Shown piece by piece: positions 46,931 to 58,084 of a DNA stretch of 64,000 nucleotides. Made by a program: the position numbers and the translations under genes. The stretch comes from Cycas panzhihuaensis (taxonomy: Eukaryota > Cycadophyta), in NCBI GenBank assembly GCA_023213395.1, contig CM041465.1:150605741-150669740 (forward strand), given 5' to 3'. The notes under the pieces were generated by a model. That model was not told the origin of the DNA, did no database searches, and was given only the letters and a program-made list of their open reading frames with translations. Position 1 is the first letter of the stretch. Each line of letters begins with the position of its first letter.

Positions 46931-47187
46931 TGTTACAGACCTTTTCTATAATGGGAGCACGATCAAGAGATTTTAGGGCATATCTACAAATATAAGAGCA
47001 TTTGAATAGATTAAATAGTTAAATGATAAATAATTAATTAATTGATAAATAAGTGATTATCCACAATACATTAAAGCCCATATATATATGTGCATAATAG
47101 GCCCGTTCACATAAAGGTCACAACTATTTACAAGGCATCCTTTCATTTAATAATCAATTAGTTAACCCCTTAAGGAGGTTCATAACA
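46931..47187 (-). repeat. 5' LTR of element I
   Basis: 257 bp, homologous to 42634-42891, with TGTTA ... CATAACA ends. On its left lies the decayed PBS, giving minus orientation. Confidence 0.92.
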
Positions 47188-47204
47188 CCCACACCCTAGG
47201 TCTA

Positions 47205-48884
47205 CCATCATTTAGGCATAATCATGTTAGGACATCACTCTTATGAGAATTTCACATACCTATACTTACCTATTAGTTTTTGTATCCAAGCCTATTCTTG
47301 AAAGCTGATAAACACTCTCCACCATTATCAATTCGTAAGACCTTAATCTTATGTCCATTTTTATTCTCTACCAACTCCTTAAACTATTTGAAATAAGTGA
47401 AGGCTTATGATTTTTCTCTCAATGGAAAAATCTAAACTTCTCTTGAAAAACATCCATGAAAGTTATGAAATATCTTACTTCTCATAATGAGATGATAGAC
47501 ATTGGTCCACAAATATCAAAATAAAGCAATCCTAATTATTTCTTCAATCTCCATACATTCTTCTTTGAAAATATTTCTCTATTCTACTTGCTAAAAGTAT
47601 AAGGTTTATATAAATAACTTTTATTATTAATCAAAAGTAGACCATATACCATTTTTAATTTATACATCAATTAGAGACTGGAGTAATTTCAATGACCCAT
47701 TCTTTCATGCCATAATTTCTACTTAGGTGATATAAAAAGGAACGCTCTTTGTATATAAGAGTATCCTTGTTATTTTGATATATAACTCCCTCTTAGTCTT
47801 ATAGCTATAATCTTGTTCTATTTGTCACAGCCTGTGTACTATCCTTGAGTAAATTTTATAGTCATATATTATTATACAATGTCACTAACTTAAACAAGAT
47901 TTACCTTTAGATTAATTACATACAAAACTTTTTCTAAATGTAATTTATCACCATTTAGCAAAGCAAATGGTACTTTTCTAATTCTAATAACCTCTAACTC
48001 CATGTCATCCGTAATAGTTATTTTTTTATTTACTTTCCACATCTTGTAAAACCATTCTAACCTTCTTATCATAATTTTTAATGCACATGAATCAATGAAC
48101 CATACATTCAATACAATAGAACCCATTTTATACATTGCAATAAATAATCATGTAGTAATTATGTTAGATGTCTTTTTAGTTAAGTCCATTATATGACCAT
48201 GTTATCTAGGTAGATATTGTTACCATTATTATTATTGCTCTTATTATTAGGGTTGATTTCGAGGTTATTGAGAGCATTGTTATCATTTCTATACCCAATA
48301 ATCCTTCTTCATGTGACCTAATTTTCCATAATGATAACATTTTAGTCTATATTATCCCTTCGATACTCTCAGTTTATATTTTTGAATTACAATTTTAGAA
48401 GGTACATTGTTCTTTAGAATATAATCATGTTTATATTTAGATTTTGATGCTAGTATTCTAAAAGATTTATTGTGCATGTGCTTTAATTTCTACTTATATT
48501 CCATAAGCAGCAATTCCTAAGATATAATCATTATAGTGGATAATTTATTAGATAGTGTTAATATGGCTATGATTTTTTTATATGGGAGTGGTAGAATTTT
48601 TAGTACATAAGCTATGATTTTTAAATTAGAAATGATCTCACCAATTATTAATAATTAATCTTAAATTAATTTGATATCTCTCATAAGATCTACTATGTTT
48701 CTTATCATATTCAATATGTATAGATGGCTCTACAATTTGAGAGATTTCACATTGTACTTATATTTAAATAGGTTCATAACTATATCCCATACATGCTTTA
48801 GTGTAGTGGCATCCATGATGTTCAAAATGATGCTACCACTGATTGATAAGTTGAGAAATATGAATATTATCTTTATCTTTCAGA
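47205..48884 (-). pseudogene. Copia element J, gag-protease-integrase part
   Basis: Minus-strand copia remnant. The gag C-terminal half (48884-48400) reads SGSIILNIMDATTLKHVWD-like in the better copy. A zinc knuckle near 48345-48300 reads CYHYGKLGHMKKDY, with two cysteines now Tyr. Protease at 48135-47890 reads WFIDSCALKIM, where the active-site DSG has become DSC, then WFYKMWKVNKKITI and VPFALLNGDKLHLEKVLYV. A piece of integrase at about 47400-47290 (FKELVENKNGHKIKVLRIDN) keeps the second catalytic Asp. RT and RNase H are missing on the left, where element I begins. Confidence 0.83.
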
Positions 48885-49062
48885 GATAGATGGAAGATGT
48901 CTTTGTTATTGATTCACAATGTATATATACAATGAGAGCAACAACTGCCTAATAACTATCTAATCTACCAATGACATGTGTCCATCATTTAATTTCATTA
49001 CATTAGAGTGGACTTATATCTTAACATAATTATTTCCTAAGATAAAACGTTATATTCTAACA
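48885..49062 (-). repeat. 3' LTR of element K, outer end truncated
   Basis: 178 bp, homologous to 53870-54067 but starting at CAGAGATAGATGGAAG, so about 15-20 terminal bases are gone. The purine tract AAGAGAGGG (minus strand) borders the inner end. Confidence 0.88.
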
Positions 49063-49074
49063 CCCTCTCTTAAT

Positions 49075-49830
49075 GTTTTATCCAATTAATCTTATCTTGT
49101 CTCTTAATATTTGAAATCTTTCCTTTCCCAATGGCTTGGTCAGAATATCTGCAATCTAATCATGAATTGGATAATAGACAAGATCTACTTCTTTATTTTG
49201 TACTTTTCTCTTATGAAATGGTGCTGAACTTCAATATGTTTAGTTTTGGTGTGGAGTATTGGATTCTTGGTCAGCTTGATTATACTTTGATTGTTGTAGA
49301 AGAGTGTAGTTGCTATTTCTTAAGGTACATCTAGATCTTTTAATAACTGTCTGAGCTAGATTGCTTCAGTGGTAGTGCTTACTGTTGATTTGTATTCTAC
49401 TTCTGTTGAGGATAATGCTATAGTGATTTGATTCTTACAACTCCATGAGATTGGTGAATAGCCCAAAAAGAAGCAAAAGCCACTAGTGGATTTCCTTTGT
49501 TCTTTATCACCTACCCAATCTGAGTCATAGAAACCTATTAGCTAAAGTGATGTTTCTCTTAGAAAGTTCAGTTTTAAGTCTATTGTTCCCTTGAGATATC
49601 TTAAGATCCTTTTGTCAGCATTCTAATGTCTTATCTTTGGCTCATGCATGTATTTAAATATTAAGCTCACAGCATATGAAATATCAGGTCTAGTTACTGT
49701 GAGATAGATAAGACTTTCAACAAGTTGCCTGTACAAGGTTTCATTAAAGCAGTGATCTTCTTTATTCAGAGTTAAATTATAATTTACTTCCATTGGAGTA
49801 GAGAAAGGATTACAATCTTCCATTCTAAAC
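49075..49830 (-). pseudogene. RNase H and RT-RNase H linker of element K
   Basis: The open stretch 49823-49623 reads MEDCNPFSTPMEVNYNLTL, LYRQLVESLIYLTVTRPDI, SYAVSLIFKYMHEP, the typical copia linker. RNase H follows: RILRYLKGTIDLKLNF, GFYDSDWVGDKEQRKSTSGF, LSSTEVEYKSTVSTTEA, HTKTKHIEVQHHFIREK and DILTKPLGKERFQ, with about five stops. It ends a few bases before the PPT. Confidence 0.9.
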
Positions 49831-49889
49831 TTAGTTAGTAGATCCTTGATGTATTTGCTTTGACATAAGGTAAATTAGCTGTCATGTTG

Positions 49890-50560
49890 TTGAATCTGAA
49901 TCCCCAAGTAGAAGCTTTGGACTTCGAGATTAGTCATTTTAAATTTGCTTCCCAGTTGTTTCTTTATGTTTGCTATAGAAGCTTCATCATTGCCTATGAT
50001 AAGCATGTCATCAACATTAACTGCTATAATGGTTATTGCCCCATTCTTGCTTTTCTCGTACACACTTGAGTCAGAACTACTTCTTTGGAAGCCATTTTTA
50101 TAGAGGTAATTATATAATTTGGTGTACCAAGCACGTGGGACTTGTTTCAATCCTTATAGAGTCTTTTTTAACTTACAGAATATATGTTCTTGTCCTGCTT
50201 TAATATAACCTTCAAGTTGGGACATATAGACTTCTTCTTCAATTTCTCTATTTAAGAAGGCACTCTTGACATCCAGTTAATATATTTTCCAGTTTTTACA
50301 TGTTGTTATAGTTATGATTGTTCTAAAAGTATTTAACTTGGCCATTAGAGAAAAGGTTTCTTTGTAGTCTATGCTTGTTATTTGTGTGTATCCTTTTGCA
50401 TCTAACATGGCTTTGTGTTTTTCTATTTTTCCATCTAGTCCTCTTTTAATTTTATAAATCCATTTGTAGCCTACAACTGACTTGTTAGAAGGCAACTCAA
50501 CTAGCTCCTAGGTCTAATTTTTGATGATGGAGTCCAATTCAACATCCATGACATTCCTCC
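49890..50560 (-). pseudogene. Reverse transcriptase of element K
   Basis: Open segments 50495-50277 (KSVVGYKWIYKIKRGLDGKI, EKHKAMLDAKGYTQ, IDYKETFSLMAKLNT) and 50150-49875 (KQVPRAWYTKLYNYLYKNGF, VNVDDMLIIGNDEA, FKMTNLEVQSFYLGIQI). The catalytic Asp pair is kept (NVDD for YVDD). Between them an INREIEEEVYMSQLEG-like stretch carries stops. Confidence 0.92.
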
Positions 50561-51119
50561 ATTTAACATGCCTTTTGGCTTCTGTGAAGGATTGTGGTTC
50601 AACATTGTTGATTAAGGCCTTTGGTCTTTGGCTCCTTATTCTGTGAGGCAGAATTTCTCCTTTGTTTTCTTCTAAAATCTTAAGATATTATTTGGTAATC
50701 TTTTTAAATTTTCACCTTTAATTTCTATGGTACTTTCTACAATTTATAAATGTGAATCTATGCTTGAGTTGTGTATGATATCTTCTGAAGTCTCTTTAGT
50801 GATAACACTAGGTTCTTCTTCTTCTATATGAATATATAGAGGAATTTACGGTATTATTTCAAGCATTTGAGTACCACTAGAATTTTCTTCTTTGTCCTCC
50901 TCATTGAAGACTATATCTTGACTTATATAGACCTTGTTGGTTATAGGATCAATGCACTTATAGGCTTTTGAATTTATATTTTATCCCACCATAATGTATT
51001 CAATTCTCTTTGAGTCTAGTTTCATCCTTTCTTTATCTGGAATATGGATGAATGCTTGGCTACCAAAAACCTTTAAGTGACTTATGTCTGGCTTCCTTCC
51101 TTTCCAGGTTCTTCTAGAG

Positions 51120-51690
51120 TAGATTGATTTACTACTTTAGTTGGACTCCTATTTAATAGATAATAAGTTGTGCTAACAACTTTGGCCCAATAGGTCTTGG
51201 AGACATTTTTTGTATGTATCATACTTTGTGCCATTTCCATAATGACTCAATTGTTTTGTTCTGCAACTCCATTAGATTGAGGTGTATATGGAGTTGTAAA
51301 TTATTTTTGTATTCCTTTGTTCTTGAAATATTCCACAAATTCTTTGGAGATGTATTCACCCCCTTTATCTGATCTTATACACTTAATTTTGGTATTGCTT
51401 TCTAGCTCAACTTTTACTTTGAACTCTTTAAATGCATCAAGTGCTTCAGATTTTGTATGCAAAAAATAGATCTAGATTTTTCTGGTGAAGTCATCTATAA
51501 AGGTGAGGAAGTATCTTTTCTTATTGATTGAGTGTGGAGTGATGGAACCACGGAGATCAATGTGTATTAACTCCAATTTTTCTTGGGCTCATCATTTACT
51601 TTCTTAAAAGGGAAGTGTATGTTGTTTGCTAAACTGACAACTTTTACATACAAAATGATTTGATGTGATATGAGGTAGTCCAATCACTAG
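51120..51690 (-). pseudogene. Integrase of element K
   Basis: Zinc-finger end CKSCQFSKQHTLPF (about 51650), ELIHIDLRGSITPHSINKKR with the first catalytic Asp, FLTFIDDFTRKI, SEALDAFKEFKVKVELESNT, KIKCIRSDKGGEYIS with the second Asp, TPQSNGVAEQNN with the Glu, and MIHTKNVSKTYWAKVVSTTY. All three catalytic acids are present, with a few stops between. Confidence 0.9.
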
Positions 51691-52165
51691 ATTTTTCCTT
51701 TCCATATTTTTTAGCTTATCTATAGGAAGATGTCCATACTTGAAATGCCACATTTTATCATTATTGCTTATAGCAGTACATGCTTTTGCATCAGGTAGAA
51801 TGGGGTGTGATAGCGACTTTCATCTGTGTCATTGTATTCAACCCCTTTTGCAATTACATTCCCATTATTTTTCATGTCATAAATATAACAGAAACCTTTT
51901 TCATCAAAAAGAGTACACAACCCTTTTTTCTTCAGTTGAGAGATAGAGAGAAGGTTCATTTTTAGATCTGGTACAAAGAGGACATCAGCTATTTTTTTGA
52001 GCTTGTCTTTGATCTTGACTGTAATTGTTCCAACTCCTTTGATTTTGAGAGAGTATTTATCTCCAAGTTCTACTAATTTGTTTGTAGTGTAAGCCCGTAA
52101 ATCTTCAAACCATTCCTCTTGACTAGTCATGTAACGTGAAGCTCTATAATCGATGTACCAGACTT
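51691..52165 (-). pseudogene. Protease of element K
   Basis: Open 52130-51768: MTSQEEWFEDLRAYT, KLVELGDKYSLKIKGVGTI, VLFVPDLKMNLLSISQLKKK. Just upstream (52150) the active site reads WYIDYRASRYM; the usual DSG has become DYR. Continuous with the GAG-pre-integrase region on the left. Confidence 0.88.
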
Positions 52166-52289
52166 CTTTATCTTACAGATTTACTGTTAGAGCAACAACA
52201 AAGGCTATTGCTTCTTCTTCATCTTGGTCATCATTGTCAGTCTGTTCTTTGATGTAATTTCCCATCGATTTCTTCCCTCTCTGAGTTTC

Positions 52290-53174
52290 TTCTTTCTTAC
52301 ATTGAAATGGATAGTGCCTAGATTGACCGTAATGATAACATTTATCAAAGGCTTTACAAGATCTAGAAAAATGACCTATCTTACCATAACTGTAACATAT
52401 CCTAGAGATGATGCTTCTACCTCTTTCCCTTGAATCTTTCCATTGTCCTTGTGGTGTGCTACTTGAGTCTTGCCATCATCCTCATGATGTGCCATAGTTC
52501 TCAAGAGTTCTTCCTTATCCCTCACTTCGACCTCTGGATCCCAGATTTAACCTAGATGTGAAGGCATCCTCAAGATCTACAACATCTTCATACCTTTTAT
52601 TTATTTATTCTTGTTGAAAGAGTAGTCCTATTAGAGTATCCAAAGACATAGTTTCCAATTGATTAGCATTGGTAATGGTATTGATTGTGACATAAAAAGA
52701 TCTAGGTAACTTACTAATTATAAGTTCTACCAATTCTTGTTCAATAAGAGGGTCACCAGCACTAGTAAGATTATTTCTTAAAGAGATTATTTTGTGTAGA
52801 AACTTAGTGATAGTCCCAGTCTCCTTCATTTGGAGATTGAACAATTTACCCCTTAGGGCTATTATTTTAGCTCTATTTTTTTAATCGTATATATTCTCCA
52901 GATATTTCCATATACTAGCAGTGGAATATAAATTTTTAATATAAATGAGGAGTGGATCAGAAATTAATAATTTTAAAATAATGATCTTGACACTATCTCT
53001 TTCTTCCTAATTTATTTGAGCAGTCCCCTCATCTTTAGGTTTTGGTTCATTTCCAGTGGTAATTTTCCATGCATTTTTAGCTCTAAGTAGAGTCTCTATT
53101 TTAATCCTCTAGATATGATAGTTGCTATCAGTGAGTTTGTCATTATTGGACAAAGCAAGCACTGAGGAATCCAT
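52290..53174 (-). pseudogene. Gag of element K with two zinc knuckles
   Basis: Starts at the ATG at 53174, MDSSVLALSNNDKLTDSNYH, and runs with three stops (two at Trp positions) through KIETLLRAKNAWKITTGNEP, SIWKYLENIYD, KLFNLQMKETGTITKFLHKI, DPLIEQELVELIISKLPRSF and ETMSLDTLIGLL. This is the UBN2-type copia gag. Two knuckles follow at about 52400-52300: CYSYGKIGHFSRSC and CYHYGQSRHYPFQC, each with the second Cys changed to Tyr. The start lies at the expected place, about 680 bases after the PBS. Confidence 0.92.
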
Positions 53175-53850
53175 GATGCAAATTAAGATTGAATTCCTGA
53201 AACCCTAGACCATACTTTTGTATAGATTTTTATATAGTACAAAAAGTGTATGGATAGGTACAAATGATACCTCAAAAGAAAGTTGAGGCAAAGGCAAGTC
53301 CACATCTGTGGTCAGTTTCCAGATTAGATCTCATATCAGAGAGAAAAATGACCTCGAAGGGTACAACTGACAGCTAGGGTTTAGAAGAAAATCACTTAAA
53401 GTCTAGAAAAATTAGCCATGAATCTAGATGAGAATGCTCTAAAAAGAAGCATAATGTAGTAACAACTAATTCTTGAAGAAGATTTAATAAAAAACTATGA
53501 GAAAATGAGAGAAATATCACTTGGAAAGAGTAAACTCATGCAAACCTAAAAGTAGGCAAAATGACCCTAAAAACTTCTTCAAATGGACTTGATACAGAAG
53601 AGAAATGTGCTCAGGACATCTAAATATATAATCTATCCAAGTTTGGTCTTGATTTAAGAACTTGAAATTTTTTTACTGTACGATTGTACAAATCCATACT
53701 AGGGCCTAGGGTGACTTTAAACAAACCCTCTGCAACCTTCTTTTACTCTCATCTTAACTTTGAATCTTTATCTAAACACCTCCTTATGTACTTCTTTAAG
53801 ATTTCCTTCAATCTGGCTTACAGATGCCAAGGTCTGTCTAATGTAATAGA
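53175..53850 (-). other. Leader of element K
   Basis: Untranslated leader between PBS and gag, about 680 bases. No domain seen. Confidence 0.7.
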
Positions 53851-53852
53851 AT

Positions 53853-53869
53853 GGCCTGATATGATACCA
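53853..53869 (-). promoter_or_regulatory. Primer binding site of element K
   Basis: Minus-strand TGGTATCATATCAGGCC directly after the LTR end CCAACA. The first eight bases match the Met-type site, the rest fits a variant. Confidence 0.82.
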
Positions 53870-54067
53870 TGTTGGATGGTAACATTGGAGATGGATGGAA
53901 GATGCCTTTGTTATTGATTCACAATGTATATATACAATGAGAGCAACAACTATCTAATAACTATCTAATCTACGGATGACACGTGTCTATCATTTAATTT
54001 CATTACATTAGAGTGGACTTATGTCCTAACGTAATTATGTCCTAAGATAAAACATTATATTCTAACA
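53870..54067 (-). repeat. 5' LTR of element K
   Basis: 198 bp; on the minus strand TGTTAGAATAT ... CCATCCAACA, TG/CA ends intact, next to the PBS. Confidence 0.92.
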
Positions 54068-54600
54068 ATCATTATAGTAGATAATTTATTAGATAATGTT
54101 AATGTGGCTATGAATTTTTTATATGGGAGTGGTAGACTTCTTAGCACATAAGCTATGATTTTTGAATTAGGAATGATCTCACCAATTATTAATAATTAAT
54201 CTTAAATTTATTTAATATCTCTCATAAGATCTACTATGTTTCTTGTCATATTCAATATGTATAGATGGCTCTACAGTTTGAGAGATTTCACATTGTACTT
54301 ATATTTAAATAGGTTCATAACTATATCCCATATATGCTTTAGTGTAGTGGCATCCATGATGTTCAAAATGATGCTACCACTCATTGATAAGTTGAGAAAT
54401 ATGAATATTATCTTTATCTTTAATTGATAATCAACATTGAAGCCAACATCTATCTTCAATCTATTTTATAAGTCAACGATCTTATTAGCATCTTTTCCCA
54501 TTATGGAATTATTGATATACTTCTAAAGATCATTGAGATAAAATAATTATTCATCTAATCCTTTTAGACTATATAATTTATAAGACCAGTTAGCTTTTTT
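54068..54600 (-). pseudogene. Copia element J, gag N-terminal part
   Basis: Minus-strand gag from about 54590: KLTG-NYIV, MDELFYFNDL, NNSIMGKDANKIVDL, then 54459-54271 open with KIDVGFNVDYQLKIK, SGSIILNIMDATTLKHIWDI and VMNLFKYKYNVKSLKL. The left 350 bases (54068-54417) duplicate 48530-48884 with about 4% difference. This piece continues J beyond the point where the left piece ends at element K. Confidence 0.85.
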
Positions 54601-57600
54601 ATGACAACTTATATTATGCTTCCTCTAGAAGCCACTTTAAATAAAAAATAGATTAAAATGATTAAAAAATAATAAGAATAGAAATTAAAAATATAGGTTA
54701 TAAATGGTATTAGTCTGCATGCAAGTAGTTAACATGATCAACTTCATTGCCTTAATCTACTCATAAGTAGCTAAAATATGTCAAAAAATGTAAAAAATCA
54801 TTTTTCCACTAAAATTTTATATTAAATTATTGTATACAACTACTTATAGATCAAAGATCTCAACAAATCATGTGCCCTGGTATATTTACTTTCTAAAAAC
54901 TAACTCTAAACAATCCACAATTAGCTTGAGCTCCTAGAATAACATATGACTAAGGGCTAACAAGTAGGAGGGCTTCATGTTAGACTCTAAATAAAAATCC
55001 AATTAAGTTTTATGCCACTTAAACTTTAGAAAATATTAAATATATTTTAAACTAAAGTTTAATGGGAAATATTCTCCTTAGAATATTTGCCAAAACAGCA
55101 TGGGTGGCATTTAAACTCTTCACAGAAATTGTTTTTTCTAATAAATGGAGTTATTTTTTTCCAAAATAACTTTGCCACTGCACTGTCAGGCTATAGAGGA
55201 TTAGAATGACAAGTCAACATCAAGGGTTTCGTTGCATCTTTCACGAGTGAGCATGCAAAAATGGTCATCTCCCTCCTATCTTTATGATTTACCTTCTATG
55301 AGTAAAATTTCACAATAGAAGAAAATTTAGCCTTGGTACCTATTAATACTTTATGTATGTTACCTCATTAACCTTGTTACAAGTCTACATGTGACATATA
55401 TTAATCTCAAGTTCATTAGGCATCATTTATATGATCTCTTCAAGATTTGGGCATCTTTTGTCCTCCATTTATCTTTTATTTACTTCCTATACTTGCCTAA
55501 AGCTTATGAAACACTGTTTGTGGCCCTTTATAATTGATTTATTACCTACTTGATGATTTTTTTGGCTCAAACTGAGAGAAATCATCCTCTATGCCTCCAT
55601 TTAGCAATAAGTTTGTGGGTTTAAAAACATAATATTTTCTCTAAATGAAGGTTGTAATAGCTTCTCTAAGCTTTGAAAAGTTGGGTGCCTATCTTAAATC
55701 AAAGTTTGGTAGCAAAATAATTGTGTTTCAAGCAACAAATATTGTTATAGGTTTCTTGTGAAGAGATGCAAGTTATGTAACCTCCATAATATGAAAATTT
55801 TAATTTATTATATAAAGTATAAAACTTTACTTTATATTCTTTAGGATATTCTTCAAGAATATACCCATTTTAATGTGTGTGCCCTTTATAGAGTTAATAA
55901 AATAAACTTTTTAATGTATTATTTCATCAAGCCTCTTTTTTATCATTTCATCACTATACATCATTTGATTATTTTCTATCATTTTTTAGTACTTTTCCAT
56001 TGTGATCAATCTTTTAGAAAAGATTTTCTTTTATTGTTTATTCACTTTAACTAAAAGTATCAATCTTTTAATAAAAGATTTTAATCACTTTAGTGGAGGT
56101 TCTTTAGGGGATTTACTACTAATCTTAATTACTATATATGATGTTTAATAGAAGATTAATACTCAAATTTTTAACTTTTAGTAGAGGTATTTTGCTCACT
56201 ATTTATATATAGGTGCATGCATATTTGGGCCTAATTGTATGTGAGTTTTTGAGCCCACATATCATCTGCCTTATAAAAGGTATCTATCTACCAATCTATT
56301 TATCTTTAATTCAACCTACATGTCTTTGTTTTATACCTGTATATCACTATTTATGTCTATATATCACTATTATAATAATATATGATCTTCTCAATAAATA
56401 GAGTAATAAATTTAAGCTAAAGAATCACTTAATATATCTGTATATTAATGATTAACAAATTCATACAAGATAATAAAAAGATTTAAATAACAAATATTAT
56501 AGAGTTTGCTATAGAGAAAAGAATATTAAATAAATCATGTTGAATAGGTATCTTCAACCCGTGAATTAAATTACACCATTAAAATTAATCAAATAAGCAT
56601 TTGTAGCTTGTTAGTGGTTGCTCCTCCTTGAAGAAAATTATTACTTTTATTTGCTTGATAGTACTGAGATGACTACGATTGAAAACAATCATTATAGGAG
56701 AGCACCTTTGCATGAATACCAGTAACTTGCAATGCTAAAGATCTTATAAAATTGCTAAAAAGGTGAATTTTTCAGCTTTCTAAATAGTAAAATAGTTTGT
56801 AATAACACAAAAAACTAGCTATGATACTTGTAAGTTATTAAACATTAAACCTGATAAGAATAGAGACGTAATTTTATAGTATTTATTATCAATTAAACAT
56901 AGAAATTGTATTCAAATTAATGACACAATCTCAAAGTAAAACAATCTCCTATTAAATTCAACAATGTACTATATATACATAAATACAAGTTTTAAAAAGA
57001 ATCTAATCCCTAACTAGGTGATACATATGATGTGAGAGTTGTAACCCTCGATGACTCATCACTTATATAATAATTAAATAATACTAACATCTAATATAAA
57101 ACAAAACTTTAAGGGGAGTCTTATAAACTAAGTTATAAGATATGAATAAACATTAATATAAACATTTTCTATCAATCATCTATCAAAATTAAAGTTCAAA
57201 TTGAGATCTATAAGTTTTAATATAAATTAGTAATATAAAGATGTTAGAGGCATTTTATATAGTCATTCCAAAAAAGAGACATCTTAGAGCCTCAAAAATA
57301 CATTTTTATTTTACGTGTATAAACATTAATACATGAGAGGGGAGGTACAAATGCACAACCTAGCTATGGACCAAAGGGTGAAGGGGATCTAAGCTAAATA
57401 GGGAGTGAGCCTATTGCTCTTATGGGGAACTCATATATCTCGTGGATATGTGTATGAGGACAAAAAGAAACTAATCCTAAACTAGAGGTAATGTTTAATA
57501 TATGTGTAAAAGTGAATAGGAAAGAGCTTGGAAAAAAGTAACTAATCATGAACTAGCAAGCTAACAATACAAATAAGCACATGATAAGGTAAATATACAT

Positions 57601-58084
57601 GAAAACAAATGTGATCTACTAACTAATTAAAATCATAGAAATAAAATTAATCTATCTAATAGCAAGTGCCCCTCTAGGGAATAAATAGCACCTAAAAAAA
57701 GGCCCTCAAGTTGTGAGGGTATCATCAGGATGCATGCACTCCAAATAAAGTTGTATCTATATGTCTAACTTATACAATTAACCCACCCAAGGTAGACTAA
57801 CCTATCATATCCCTTACTCCCAAATAATCTTATAATATTAGGCTCAATCTAAAAATATAAGAATGAAACTACCTAAAATAAGATGCCTAAAGGAGTCAAG
57901 ACCATAAGATAGATCCACTTATGTATAAATTAGTGGAAATTCATTAATATTGATAACCCATTATTTTTTAACTTCTAGGAATGACATCGACACGATGACA
58001 TAGGTAAGTGTAGTTACATGTCCCTATCTTTATTTCCTATCATATTTATTATGCTATTTTATTTTATATGATGTAAAATTGAAT
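54601..58084. other. AT-rich region, nothing recognised
   Basis: About 3.5 kb with no coding domain, LTR pair or RNA gene that I can support on either strand. A short direct repeat ATCTTTTA.AAAAGATTTT occurs near 56008 and 56060. It could hold the leader and 5' LTR of element J, but no PBS was found. Confidence 0.4.

Larger units (their letters stand above)
42634..47187 (-). mobile_element. Non-autonomous LTR element I carrying a BRCT gene fragment
   Basis: 4.55-kb element with 258- and 257-bp LTRs. On the minus strand it has a decayed tRNA-Met PBS next to the right LTR (AATATTAGAGC for TGGTATCAGAGC, 46918-46930) and a purine tract AAGGGGGAGGAAT next to the left LTR (42892-42904). Flanks are CCCCC and CCCAC, a target-site duplication with one mismatch. 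No gag, protease, integrase or RT was found inside. The main recognisable content is the BRCT fragment at 43460-44800, in the sense orientation of the element. LTR divergence is about 13-14% by eye. Confidence 0.85.
48885..54067 (-). mobile_element. Ty1/copia element K, best preserved in the window
   Basis: 5.18-kb minus-strand copia. 5' LTR (53870-54067), PBS TGGTATCATATCAGG directly after it, gag, protease, integrase, RT, RNase H, PPT AAGAGAGGG and a 3' LTR lacking about 15 outer bases (48885-49062). Domain frames are long with few stops. LTR divergence is about 7% over 175 aligned bases by my count. It sits between two copies of the same 355-bp stretch of the element J gag instead of a 5-bp target-site duplication. 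Confidence 0.92.

Noticed and set aside
48671-48889. Plus-strand 72-codon frame, repeated at 54236-54427
   Set aside because: Antisense of the element J gag; the repetition comes from the flank duplication around K.
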